64,000 nucleotides of DNA from Candidatus Vondammii sp. HM_W22 (lineage in GTDB: Bacteria > Pseudomonadota > Gammaproteobacteria > Chromatiales > Chromatiaceae): assembly GCF_022530855.2 (NCBI RefSeq), contig NZ_CP099567.1, positions 868,001 through 932,000 of the forward strand, read 5' to 3'. The notes beneath the pieces are model-generated. The model was not told the DNA's origin, did not search any database, and saw only the letters and a list, made by a program, of their open reading frames with translations. How positions within the stretch are numbered: position 1 is the first letter of the stretch; the number at the start of each line of letters is the position of its first letter. A program made the position numbers and the translations under genes. Positions 8,788 to 17,788 of this stretch are shown here, piece after piece.

Positions 8788-9505
8788 TCATCGTCCGAAG
8801 CTAACGCCGACAATCTCCATCAATGCCTAAGTGGCCTCTTTGTCGCCGGTTTAGGGGTTCAACAAGGGCCGCACGGCAGGCTTCCAGAGGATCATAGCCT
8901 CCCAAAATCAGGGTGGCGGTATAAAACCAGAAGACGGGCGGAGGCCGCTTCTTCCAAATCATGGTCTTTAAGTGCTCTGAGGGCATTTGGCCAGATGCTC
9001 GTCGATACCGGTTTCACCTTGCAGAATCTTCTGCTCTAACTTAGGGGTCTGGAAAATCAAAGCGGGCAGCAATAAAGCGCTGTCGGGCGCCCGTCAGTGG
9101 ATGGAACACTACCATCGTATCCTTTCGCGCCTCCACCAACTCGTAGAGATAGCAGATAGCAGATAGCAGATAGCACCTTCTCTTACCGCCCGGGTAAAGG
9201 GGCGATCATTCTGGGTTGGGTGCCGTTTTTCCCTATCAAGCGCCTTTTGACCAGATCGGTGGCAGTCAGGTCATCACGGTAGGAGACGGCATAAACCGGA
9301 TGCTCCAGTTTTGCAGCCATATAGCTGATGAAACGGTTTTTCCACAACCTGTTGGCCCTTTGGTCAGCATCGGTAACTGGTGCCTTGCAGGCATGTTCGA
9401 AGAGAGCGGTCTCATTACCCTATGGTTTATAAATGGAAGTTCTGCTTCGACCTGCTCAGATGCTGTCCCGGTGGTGATGTTTTCTACTCAATCTAATAGG
9501 TAGGG
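8788..9505 (-). pseudogene. NorQ/CbbQ-family MoxR-type AAA+ ATPase, decayed
   Basis: Minus-strand fragments give LPMLTKGPTGCGKT (Walker A, about 9365-9330), MAAKLEHPVYAVS, DDLTATDL, then EGAICYL (start of Walker B), VEARKDT and [18 protein letters not shown]. The last piece is ATLILGGYDPLEACRAALVE, and the gene ends at a TGA at 8788-8790. These are the ordered signatures of NorQ/CbbQ activases. Frames change several times. About 45 residues between HPLT and RQRF are missing, and an in-frame TAG lies near the end. A 7-base tandem expansion disrupts the Walker B region. The N-terminal boundary is approximate. Confidence 0.78.
9147..9174. repeat. Four tandem copies of a 7-bp unit (AGATAGC) inside the norQ/cbbQ remnant
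   Basis: On the coding (minus) strand the unit reads GCTATCT. The intact protein motif A-I-C-Y-L is encoded naturally by two units (GCT ATC TGC TAT CT). Here there are four, an extra 14 bases, which shifts the frame just before the Walker B acidic residues. It looks like a slipped-strand expansion. Confidence 0.8.
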
Positions 9506-9510
9506 AAACG

Positions 9511-9748
9511 GGTCATTCTAGCTTAGTGCCTGTTTGGAAACTATTAAAAAGAGATGTGGATAGGGTTTGTAGGGTTTAACTGTTTGAAGCAAAAATTCGT
9601 GTGTCCGAATCAGATGTTCTTAATCATGCGATGCGAATAGTGGACCTACTTACTGATAATTACGTACTTTTCAGAGCGGGCTTTGATGAAACATTACAAG
9701 CTTATTTGTAACTATTCAGCCCGCTGCTTACAGTTTGAAATAAGAGAT
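9511..9748. other. No assignable gene
   Basis: This gap separates the NorQ/CbbQ remnant from the repressor gene. The only protein-like stretch is about 43 codons at 9583-9711 (plus strand; includes RVSESDVLNHAMRIVDLL) with no start codon or ribosome site. No family was recognised. Confidence 0.3.
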
Positions 9749-10249
9749 TTATTTCTCTTCCACGTCACCCCTATGAGCCTGTGAGTCAGCAAATGCACTA
9801 ATAATCGCCTGAGCGTGGGTACGGTCTTCAGGCGGCAGTTGGCGGTATTTACGCACCAGGACCGCCTCCTCCTCTGAGATCCCTCCTGCCCTCTCTGGCT
9901 GTTGCCCTTCCGTGTAGTCGGTTCTGTTTTCGGTGACACAGAGTCCGGCACTACCATCGAAAGTCGGTCGCAACGTCCTGCTTTTTATTGTAGCGTCAGA
10001 TTCTTCATATCTCACTGTTTTTGCTGTAGATTCTTTACCTTTATCTCCCTTTATTCCCGTCAGTATGTACTGAGTGTCCATCCCGAGTTTGGAAAGTAAT
10101 TCAAGCTTATTTGCAGGAATATTTCCTTTGGTACACCAGTTATAGACCGTGTTCCTTACTGTTCCGAGATGATTGGCTACAGCGGTAATGCCACTGGGTA
10201 CCTTATCAATCTCTTCCAATAGCCTATCTGATAATTTTTTTGAGTACAT
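9749..10249 (-). CDS. Phage-type helix-turn-helix repressor
   Basis: A protein of about 166 residues. The N-terminus (residues 1-60, SGITAVANHLGTVRNTVYNW) is a helix-turn-helix, followed by a variable linker. The C-terminal EEEAVLVRKYRQLPPEDRTHAQAIISAFADS block is often seen in small prophage repressors. The ATG at 10249 is preferred; a TTG at 10264 is possible. The gene is transcribed away from a near-consensus plus-strand promoter whose spacer holds an inverted repeat, so autoregulation and repression of a divergent unit are likely. No phage structural genes remain next to it, so this looks like an orphaned immunity gene from a lost prophage (inference). Confidence 0.65.
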   Translation of the reverse strand: MYSKKLSDRLLEEIDKVPSGITAVANHLGTVRNTVYNWCTKGNIPANKLELLSKLGMDTQYILTGIKGDKGKESTAKTVRYEESDATIKSRTLRPTFDGSAGLCVTENRTDYTEGQQPERAGGISEEEAVLVRKYRQLPPEDRTHAQAIISAFADSQAHRGDVEEK

Positions 10250-10251
10250 CC

Positions 10252-10280
10252 TTGATATGCTCAATATTTTGAGCTATAAT
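10252..10280 (+). promoter_or_regulatory. Sigma-70 promoter with operator-like palindrome in its spacer
   Basis: TTGATA (10252-10257) and TATAAT (10275-10280) are separated by exactly 17 bases. Positions 10259-10274 form the inverted repeat GCTCAATATTTTGAGC (6-bp arms). It lies between the divergent repressor gene and a plus-strand region without a clear intact gene. A dimeric repressor bound here would block polymerase directly. Confidence 0.65.
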
Positions 10281-10344
10281 GTTTTTGTGTTCAGAAATCC
10301 ATACTGCATCACAGTCCTGAAAAAAAGACGATGAGTAGGGGGAC

Positions 10345-10880
10345 GTATAAGATGCACTATGCCGATACAATAGTGGTTCTTCAAGAGCGGGAGCGCAAGT
10401 CAGCGGTGGCAGGCGCTCATCAATGCGGACGCGATCAATCGGCCGACCACGGTGGTTGTAACTACCATAGCGTTTACAACGTTGCTTTTGACAACGCAGG
10501 TGGCGGTGAAGGTTGCCGCCATGGGCTTTATCTTGAAGTATAAACTTGATAGATCCATTCATCTGGGTGATCGAAATAACACAAAAAGATTCAAGCTACA
10601 GGCTGATTTGCTCCGGATTCAGGTTCATATCGATCAACGGCTCAACGGCAAGCCCAGTCCACCATTGATATGAGTCCTCACCCTTGGACTGACGGCGTTC
10701 ATTGGTCAAACGCTGGGCCTGCTTAGGACGATAGCCCCTAAGGCTTGTATTGCGCTGATCCCACGACTAATGGTCGATTTGTAACGTCCATCATGGCTAT
10801 CTCCGTTTGGATTGTGCCCTGCTTTCAACAGTGCAGAAATCTGGCATTGTTCTTCCTGGCTAAGCTGTGTGTATCTCGTT
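10345..10880 (-). pseudogene. IS30-family transposase, N-terminal/middle remnant
   Basis: Minus-strand pieces give RYTQLSQEEQCQISALLKAG (the IS30 N-terminal HTH; its start codon is lost), KSTISR, YRPKQAQRLTNERRQSKG, a broken PEQISL, HGGNLHRHLRCQKQRCKRYG and RVRIDERLPPL. Together they follow IS30 transposases up to the first DDE block. At least three frame changes and a stop are present, and the catalytic half is missing. The fragment abuts the repressor promoter region. Confidence 0.75.
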
Positions 10881-11373
10881 GTGCTCCTCTTTACTTGCCG
10901 GATAGAGATAGCCTTGATGCTACTGCAGTTTTCCCTCTATTCGTCAAACTGGAGTCGCACTTACCGCTTGAATCCACCCCTCCTGTCAGCTAACGGGAAA
11001 AATTCATTAATAATCGAAGGGTATCTGTGCGCCATTTGAACGACCGGAAATTGTTTTGTCTGTGGCCAATAATATACTAACCATCAAACTATAGCTGAAG
11101 AATAGATTGGTCGATGAAGTAATCGTTTTGCAGAGATGGAGAAAGGGCTTGAGGGTATGGAAAAGCATTTACCGAGGGGTGCCAACCATGGTTGGTAAGA
11201 ATTCTGCCGACCAAGCTTCTTAAATATCATCAGAATGACTATACGGAAAAGCCGAAAGACGGCATTCACTGATCAATCTAGAAGCTTTGTAAAAGTATTG
11301 GGTATAAATCATTCATAAGGGGTGTAGAGGGAAGTGAGTCTGAAGCCACATCCTACTGCACAATTCAATTACT
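10881..11373. other. Intergenic region without recognisable gene
   Basis: About 490 bases upstream of the BapA-like gene. Both strands contain only short frames with no family resemblance. No tRNA, promoter or repeat could be supported beyond the hairpin that follows at 11374. Confidence 0.4.
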
Positions 11374-11407
11374 AAAGAGCCATCTAAATTAATCCGAGGC
11401 TCTTTTA
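11374..11407 (+). terminator. Hairpin with terminator-like T-tract (arms also resemble the MITE ends)
   Basis: AAAGAGCC (11374-11381) and GGCTCTTT (11398-11405) are perfectly complementary with a 16-base A/T-rich loop and end in Ts. ATTAATCCGAGGCTC here is one base different from the end of the 17.6 kb MITE (ATTAATCGGAGGCTC), so it may be a MITE relic rather than a dedicated terminator. Confidence 0.4.
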
Positions 11408-11432
11408 AAGTATCTGTAGTGAGGTTATCGGT

Positions 11433-11801
11433 ATGGCTATCGTAGTGAAAAAAACATCCGACACATTACCCATTGAAATTAATGGAAAAACAATTGCGGT
11501 ACATAGCGGCGATTACATCAAGCTTAATGTTAAGCTGAACGATTCGGTATTGCTGTTGGATATAGCCAGAAACGATGTGGCTGTCACAGTCGAAGGGGAT
11601 AACCTGATATTAACCCTGCTGAATGGTGCGGTGATCATCTTGGAGGGCTATGTCAGAGTTGTTATCGCTGCAGAATGGGACAATGCACCTGAAGTGAGGT
11701 TTGCAGGTGGTGAGATTATTGACTCGGTTAATGCATTATTCGATCAGATTAAATTCGCAGACCGGAATGAAGATGTTTTTGAGTCTACCGATAGCCTACT
11801 A
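11433..11801 (+). pseudogene. BapA/RTX-type adhesin, N-terminal part (split by Tn3 element)
   Basis: The ATG at 11433 begins 123 codons that form a BapA-type prefix domain (VKLNDSVLLLDIARNDVAVT, LILTLLNGAVIILEGY), the N-terminal domain of large type I secreted adhesins. The frame is cut after CTA CTA at 11801, where the transposon starts; transposon bases then add a short artificial tail ending at 11870. Joining 11801 to 15014 restores an open frame (DSLL then GFDGAHGKYY), giving an ancestral protein of about 608 residues. Dead as it stands, but the insertion is clean. Confidence 0.75.
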
Positions 11802-11866
11802 GGGGTTCTGGGGACATTCCGTCCTTATCTCTACAGCCCATACCCCACAAGGCCTACAGAGGTGGC
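11802..11866. repeat. Tn3 left inverted repeat, with 11-bp deletion
   Basis: It matches the right end for 23-24 bases (through GGGGACATTCCGTCC). It then lacks TAAAGTGACAC and resumes at TTATC and CTACAGCCCAT, staying similar until AGAGGTG. The missing bases lie inside the 38-41-bp region that Tn3 transposases bind. Confidence 0.75.
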
Positions 11867-14800
11867 TTAATTTTCATTTTGCACGATTGATTGCATAATT
11901 TCATCCAAATCTAGTAGGTTTTGTTCAAAGCTAAAGCTGTAAGTTCCGTTCAAATTGATGTTATGCCAAGCCACTGGCGAAACTTGCTTAATAATTTCCA
12001 ACTTCTTATCGTCACTTTCCCCCTCAAAATGCTCAAGTAATCGCGTCAGTATCAGCGAATTAAAATAGATAATGGCGTTGGTTAATAGCCTCGCGCATTC
12101 ATTCCACAAGACAATCTCATCGTCTGATTTTCCCTGGAAACGATTGCCATTCACATGTGCAATAGCACGCCGTAATTGATGATAAGCTTCCCCACGATTC
12201 AAGGCTCGCTGTACATAAGTTCTTAAACTGGCATCATCAACTTAGTCCAGTAAGTACATGGCCTTGAGCATACGATTATATTCAGTTAAAGCTTTCAGCA
12301 AGGGGTGGTTTTGACTATAGCCAGAAAGCTTTCTAACAAGGATCGCCTGCGTTATCGTCTTCTGCTGTAGTGATATAATAATGCGCTGTATCGTATCCCA
12401 CTCATCGATAATTAATTCTGTATTAATAGGCTTTTTTAATGAGAGCGTTGCCTTATTGTCTTCTCCCTCATTTACATCAAAAAGATCTGATATCACGGTT
12501 CCAAACTGAGCATAGCGCGGCGCAAAGATATAGCCAAACAGGTCCAGCAAAGCAAAGTTAACATGATTAACGCCGTGCGTATCCGTTGACAAAATATCCG
12601 GCTTAATCTCCGAGGTATTGTTATGAAGCAGATCCAAAATAAAATGAGATTCATGTTCATTGGAACCAATAATCTGGGCATTCAAGGCTACATGATTGGC
12701 AATCAAGTTCATCGATGTTAGTCCTTTATTCGTGCCAAAATATTTAGATGAATAGCGAGTTTTAAAAGTCTCTAACCGTGATTCGAATTTTTGCCCGTCA
12801 GCACTGGCATGAATGAGTCCTTTTTGGATATTGTAATGCTTGAAGATTGATAATTTCGCTGTCGCATCGTTAATTGCATCATTGTCGAGGTTTAGCGTTT
12901 CAGGTCGCAAATAATTGGCCTGTACTGTGCGTAGATGATCATATGATCTATCAGAGATGCTGGCCATGCCGTGTAGGCCATAATAGGTTCCATTGCCAAT
13001 GAGAGCCGCCAGTAAATCATTCAAATGATCACTCTGTCCGGACTGTACCTGGCGAACATGCTCAAAGTGCTTTAAAAATCCTGTTTCCTGATGAACGAAG
13101 CGTAATACATCGGCAATGTTAATCGGTTTCATACGATCGAAAAAGGGATTGTTTAAAGCCGATTTTGTGCCTGAATACGGCAACCTCCATTGAGTTTTTC
13201 CTGAGCGATTACGCAATACCACATTTCGATTGTCGCCCTCATCAATGCGCTGGCCAACCCGTTGCAGCTTATCGTTCATCTTTTTCTCCATCGATTTAAC
13301 CCGCTGGGCAGGCTCTGTATTCATGCTATCTAGCATGGAACCTTTAAGTAGCTTGTCTTTCTGTGCCCAGGGGATATCTCCAACAAGGTCATCGTGTAAT
13401 GCACGATATTTGATAGCCGTTGGTATAAAGAGTTTCCCACCAAGATTATTTTGAGCTGCTAAATACAGCATCAACTCGTAACGCTCAGAGAGTACGTTGT
13501 TATCAATATTGATAACATACAATTGGTGTTTGGCTGGAATCAATCGTCGATCTGACGATGCTAATTTACCAGCACCTAACAACTCTTTTTTCATTCTATT
13601 TAATTGTGCAGATAAAGCCTGTGTATTGTCTGATCCTTCAAAGGTCAGGCATAAAAAAATGGGGCGTATTAAGTGCTGAATCAGTTCACGCTGCTTATCA
13701 TAAAATTCCCAGATGTAATCATTTTTCGTGCGTTTTTGTTTCTTCAGATACAAGCACAGTGATTCTATTTCCCGTGCTCCAAGCAAGCCTTGTACCCGTT
13801 GTTTTATTTGTCTAAATGACACATGGTCATCAATGGTGTCGTCAATAAAAAAGTATAATAATTCAGCGGCTTTGCTAATATTTACTACCGCGCCATCCCA
13901 ATCTTTATAGGCCATTTCCTTGGCATACGCTTTAGCTTTTTCACGTAACTTTCGGACATGATAAATAAACCCATCAGCCAAACGTTCAATATTGATTTGT
14001 ACCCGCTCCTGAAGATAACAAAGTAAATAAAGCTGCTGCGTGACACGGTCGAAGCGTTTAAGCTTGGTTATAGAGTAGTAATCAACCATCGCCGCATAGT
14101 GCAGTCGGTTTTGTTGCGATAGTGATAGAGCAGAGGCCACTTGATTAACTTCATCCATCCAGGGCTGAATCAACTTGTTGACGTTCAACTCTTTCTCCAA
14201 TTCTGGAGCATTAAAACTTTTCGCCGCCTGCTTAAGTTCTTTAACGGTTAGCATACCTTTTCCATCAACTAACTCAGCCAAGTTAGTAGCTAATTCATCT
14301 GATATGGTTGTCTTTAATAGATTAGAAAGTCGCTTACGTTCCTGTTTTATTACCTGACTGATAATTCGCTGAAGCACGGTATATTTAGGGATTCCTGTAT
14401 GATTTCGAGCTAAGTATTCGGTGCAGGCATCAAATAAAAAGCGCGGCTCAATCCAGGATTTAGCAACCTGTTGCAAATAGGTAATGAGAGGTTCCTGATG
14501 TTGTTCCACACACCATGTTTTGAATCCCTGAAGGTTTATAATCTTGTCGTAGATACGTGTTTTCTGCTTATTGCTAACACTGAAGCGAGGGACTTTAAAT
14601 TTAGGGAAATATTCTTCAGCAATAAAGGTGAGATCTGCTTTCAATTCCTTGTAGGCCGGATTGAGCTGAATGGGCTTGATCTTAAAGTAACCCAGCAGAG
14701 CAATAGCATAGCATTTATGATTGCGATCCCTGATGGATTTAATAACGTCCTGCTCCAGATCATTCAGAGTAAAACTGATACGTTTTTCTTCCAGTGACAG

Positions 14801-14869
14801 GCTGGGAACGCCATATAAATCGTTAATTTCTGCTTCGTGGAGTACGGTCAGGCGTTCTTTATAAGGCAT
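11867..14869 (-). pseudogene. tnpA: Tn3-family transposase TnpA, interrupted by one nonsense codon
   Basis: From the ATG at 14869 the frame runs 875 codons to a TAA at 12242-12244, then continues in the same frame for about 124 codons to the true stop at 11867. The total is about 1000 residues, normal for TnpA. The first catalytic Asp (HASADGQKFE) and second (LSTDTHGVNHVNF) are in the long part. The catalytic Glu (VLWNECARLLTNAIIYFN) is after the premature stop, so the truncated protein cannot transpose. The junction reads MYLLD-stop-VDDASLRTYV, consistent with a single substitution. The N-terminal DUF4158-type DNA-binding region is present. Confidence 0.9.
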
Positions 14870-14939
14870 AGGCTTCTCGTAAAAGCCGGAATATTACTAT
14901 AATTGGGATATTGAAGTGATTTTGAAAATTAAGGCACCT

Positions 14940-15008
14940 CTAGAAGCCTTATGAGGCATGGGCTGTAGCGATAAGTGTCACTTTAGGACGGAATGTCCCC
15001 AGAACCCC
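14940..15008. repeat. Tn3 right inverted repeat (full length)
   Basis: The inverted counterpart of the left end, intact including TAAAGTGACAC. Similarity to the left end extends inward past CTACAGCCCAT to AGAGGTG, longer than the usual 38 bp. Confidence 0.75.
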
Positions 15009-15013
15009 TACTA

Positions 15014-16471
15014 GGTTTTGATGGTGCGCATGGAAAATACTACAGCTACACGTATAAGTCTGACCGTGGTGAGATAAAGGAATTTGCTGGAGATGAATTC
15101 TATCCTGCCGATTCCATGTCATCACTATCAAAATCCATTTTTTTCCAAGGTGACGCTGTAGGGGACAAGGTATTTGCCCTCGACACAACGGCCCCGGCTG
15201 CGCCGAGCGTCGGATTGGCCGATGATACCGGCAGCTCAGACAGTGACAATATCACCGGCGATGGAAGATTGACCGTCACCGGCGTGGCGCCGGGCGATAA
15301 GCTGGAATACCCCGTCACCAAGGGCGCGAGCCCTGCCCTGGTACCCAAAACAGAGGCTGAGTATGCAAACTATATCGCCACTGCCGGCAGTGCCAATTAT
15401 AGCGTTGTGGTCAAAGTATCGGATGCTGCGGGGAATACGGCGTCGAGGACAAAAACGCTTACCCTCAACAGCGATCCGGTCGGCAAGCCAACCATTGATG
15501 GTACGGTGAAAGAAAATGAAACCCTGACAGCCATGGCCAATGCCATCAGTGATGCCGATGTCCTGGGCACCTTCAGTTACCAGTGGCAGGCCGATGGCAA
15601 GGATATCAGTGGCGCGACATCGAGTAGCTGTAAACTGACCGATGCGGACGTGGATAAGAAGATCACTGTCCAGGTGAGCTATACCGACGGACAAGGGATG
15701 ATAGAAAAGGTCACCTCGGCTGAGAGCGTGGAAGTGGTGAATGTGAACACGGATCCGGTCGGCAAACCGACCATTAATGTCCAACCGAGTGCGGATGAAA
15801 TAACCTGCGATGTCAGTAGAATCAGTGATGACGATGGCCTGGGTATCTTCAGTTACCAATGGCAGGCCGATGGCAAGGATATCAGTGGTGCGACATCGGG
15901 GACATTTAGCATGACCGATGCGGAGGCTGACAAACGGATCAGCGTCCAGGTGAGCTACAAGGACAGACACGGTACGAATGAAGAGGTCACCTCAGGGACG
16001 CTTATATATGGCAGAGGCGGTAGTGGCGTCGTTGCTGGTGATAGCGAGGATAACAGGATGTATGGCGGTGCGGGCGATGACTTCCTGTCCGGCGGTAGCG
16101 GGATGGATCAGCTACATGGTGAAGACGGTAATGACAAACTGTATGGCGGTGCTGGAGATGATATCCTGCAGGGCGATGCTGGAAATGACATCTTTATCTA
16201 CGAAGGGAATGATGGCGACGACATAATCACGGATTTCACTCTCGGAGAGGATGTCCTTGACCTAAGGCATCTGCTGGTGGGCTATGACAGCAGCAGTAAC
16301 CTGGATGATTTTCTGCAGGTGACAATAGGCAGTACTGGCGGTACTAATATCCGTATTGACTCCAATGGTACCGCAGGAGGTTCCAGTTATACGGATGTCT
16401 CGATTTTCTTCAGGGGTATTGAGGTCACACTTGACGATCTGGAGACTAACAATAGCCTCCTTGTTATGTGA
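15014..16471 (+). pseudogene. BapA/RTX-type adhesin, C-terminal part with secretion signal
   Basis: The 485 codons continue the gene begun at 11433. First are an Ig-like segment (DTTAPAAPSVGLADDTGSSD) and two related ~95-residue repeats around FSYQWQADGKDISGATS and ADKRISVQVSY. RTX calcium-binding nonapeptides follow (GGAGDDFLSGGSG, GGAGDDILQGDAGNDIF). The end is a type I secretion C-terminus (DDIITDFTLGEDVLDLRHLL and a short hydrophobic tail, NNSLLVM). Type I (TolC/HlyBD-like) export is expected, but no transporter is in the window. An ATG-less internal start near 14993 lies in the transposon end and is not genuine. Without the N-terminal part and promoter it is probably silent. Confidence 0.78.
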
Positions 16472-16826
16472 GGCGATGGCTAAAAGCTGAACAGTCACTC
16501 TGGAGTTTTAACTCTAAAGTGCCCTTGAGATGTATCTGACGCTATATGGCTATATTCACAACCATGCTTCGGTGGATTTGTTCTCTATACCGAAACGCGA
16601 TCCATGTTACGTGGTCTATGAGAATGGTATTTATTAGCCGATATACATGATATAAGAGTAGTGTGAGGGTTGGAGTTTCAGGAGGATAAAACCCGAAAAC
16701 CACATAAAAATCTTGGCATGGCAGCAGTTCAGGCGTTACCGCCGCCTCGCATAACTTGATGCCTTTGAAAAGTTATGCAAGGCGCGGGTTTCCTTCAGAA
16801 AAAAAATAGAGTTTCTGGAGACCGCT
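16472..16826. other. Intergenic region with a structured leader-like inverted repeat
   Basis: No gene was recognised. A 9-bp perfect inverted repeat, GCATAACTT (16749-16757) and AAGTTATGC (16770-16778), lies within a GCCGCCTCGC...GCAAGGCGCGG context and could fold in RNA. No riboswitch family was recognised. Confidence 0.35.
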
Positions 16827-16904
16827 ATGAACGCAACAAGATACGGTAATATCCCGCGAACTGTTCCGTTGGATAACACTGTTGTGCAAAGCACTACCCC
16901 CTAG
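16827..16904 (+). CDS. Possible 25-residue peptide
   Basis: The short frame MNATRYGNIPRTVPLDNTVV (ending VQSTTP) has a well-placed CTGGAG ribosome site 7 bases before its ATG and is followed by a strong terminator at 16966. No homology was recognised. It may be a chance frame or a fragment of a longer lost gene. Confidence 0.25.
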   Translation: MNATRYGNIPRTVPLDNTVVQSTTP

Positions 16905-16965
16905 CTAGATGGTTGAACTTTTTATCATTATTTCAGAATAATTCAGATCGATAATTTGGATGGAA

Positions 16966-17002
16966 AAACAAAAAGGACGGGTCACCCTGTCCTTTTTGTT
17001 TT
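16966..17002. terminator. Strong Rho-independent terminator
   Basis: Long stem with arms AACAAAAAGGAC and GTCCTTTTTGTT around a GGGTCACCCT loop that itself pairs. It insulates the dCMP deaminase gene from upstream transcription. Confidence 0.88.
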
Positions 17003-17082
17003 CTACTGGTTGACCCTGTAAACAGGTGTTCAGGGAATTGACACGGCACCACGAAAACTGAATAAGCCTTAGGAGCAAGCAT

Positions 17083-17625
17083 ATGAGTATGAAGTGGGAT
17101 ACCCGCTTTCTTGGCCTGGCGGCCCACATCTCCGTATGGAGTAAAGACCCCTCATCTCAGGTGGGGGCGGTTATAACCGATGGTAACCGCATCGTCTCAT
17201 TGGGCTATAATGGTTTTGCCGCGGGTGTGGAAGACAAGGAGGAGAGGCTTACAGATCGTCACTGTAAGCTGAACCTGACGATTCATGCGGAAGAGAACGC
17301 CATGATCTTTGCCAAGCGCGATCTGCGTGGCTGCACCGTCTATGTTACTCACCCTCCCTGTCCACGCTGTGCGTCAAAACTGATTCAGGAAGAGTTTGAA
17401 CGTGTGGTCTATATCAATCCAAGCGACGATTTTCTCTCCCGTTGGGCCGACGATCTGGAATTGTCGTCGGAGATGTATCAGGAGGCGGGGGTCAGTGCCA
17501 CTGGTTATGGTGTCGATGATATCAATGTCGGTGAAGCACAGATAACCGTTGCTCCTGGTGGTTTTTTCAAGGTTGTTCTGAGTAGATTACTGTACGCTGC
17601 TCAACGGCAGTTGATTAATAACTAG
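17083..17625 (+). CDS. dCMP deaminase family protein
   Basis: A 180-residue zinc-dependent deaminase that would convert dCMP to dUMP for dTTP synthesis. Zinc and catalytic residues are all present: His68-Ala-Glu70 (LTIHAEENAM) and the Cys93-x-x-Cys96 pair (HPPCPRCASKL). The N-terminal SKDPSSQVGAVI and GYNGFAAGV are typical of ComEB-type enzymes. The ATG at 17083 follows TTAGGAGCAAGC. The gene stands alone between a terminator and the MITE, and its TAG stop is also the left flanking duplication of the MITE. The C-terminal ~60 residues are longer than in the minimal domain. Confidence 0.88.
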   Translation: MSMKWDTRFLGLAAHISVWSKDPSSQVGAVITDGNRIVSLGYNGFAAGVEDKEERLTDRHCKLNLTIHAEENAMIFAKRDLRGCTVYVTHPPCPRCASKLIQEEFERVVYINPSDDFLSRWADDLELSSEMYQEAGVSATGYGVDDINVGEAQITVAPGGFFKVVLSRLLYAAQRQLINN

Positions 17626-17788
17626 GGAGCCTCTGATCAATTCATGAACCGGTGTCTGATGGCTGAAATCTGCCGGCTCTCTCTGCGTTGAAAATCTTGG
17701 CAATAGCCAGCTATTACCGGCAATTTTCGCCTTGATCCAGAAAATTCCAACTCATCATCCATCCGATCCAGAATTAATCGGAGGCTCC
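17626..17788. repeat. 163-bp MITE-like element with 3-bp target duplication
   Basis: It begins GGAGCCTCTGATCAATTC and ends, inverted, with GAATTAATCGGAGGCTCC. It is flanked by TAG at 17623-17625 and 17789-17791, a direct 3-bp duplication as made by some IS5-type transposases. It has no coding capacity. It fills the whole space between two convergent genes and the flanks contribute to both stop codons. A second, partial copy of its left end is at about 33498-33543. Confidence 0.75.

Larger units (their letters stand above)
11802..15008 (-). mobile_element. Tn3-family transposon, tnpA only, 3.2 kb
   Basis: Outer ends are GGGGTTCTGGGGACATTCCG in inverted orientation at 11802 and 15008, flanked by a 5-bp target duplication TACTA (11797-11801 and 15009-15013). 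The only gene is tnpA; no resolvase or res-like region fits in the remaining space. Terminal similarity extends about 65-70 bp, but the left end lacks 11 bases present in the right end. It interrupts the BapA/RTX adhesin gene. Confidence 0.93.

Noticed and set aside
12242-14869. The 875-codon Tn3 frame as a complete, shorter transposase
   Set aside because: The catalytic Glu block and conserved C-terminus continue in the same frame just after the TAA, so this is a nonsense mutation rather than a short natural form.
11761-15020. CRISPR or other repeat array at the Tn3 ends
   Set aside because: The paired sequences are just the two inverted ends of the transposon. No regularly spaced direct repeats occur anywhere in the window.
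15236-15970. A 244-codon minus-strand frame inside the RTX adhesin
   Set aside because: Periodic antisense of the duplicated Ig-like repeats; no independent support.
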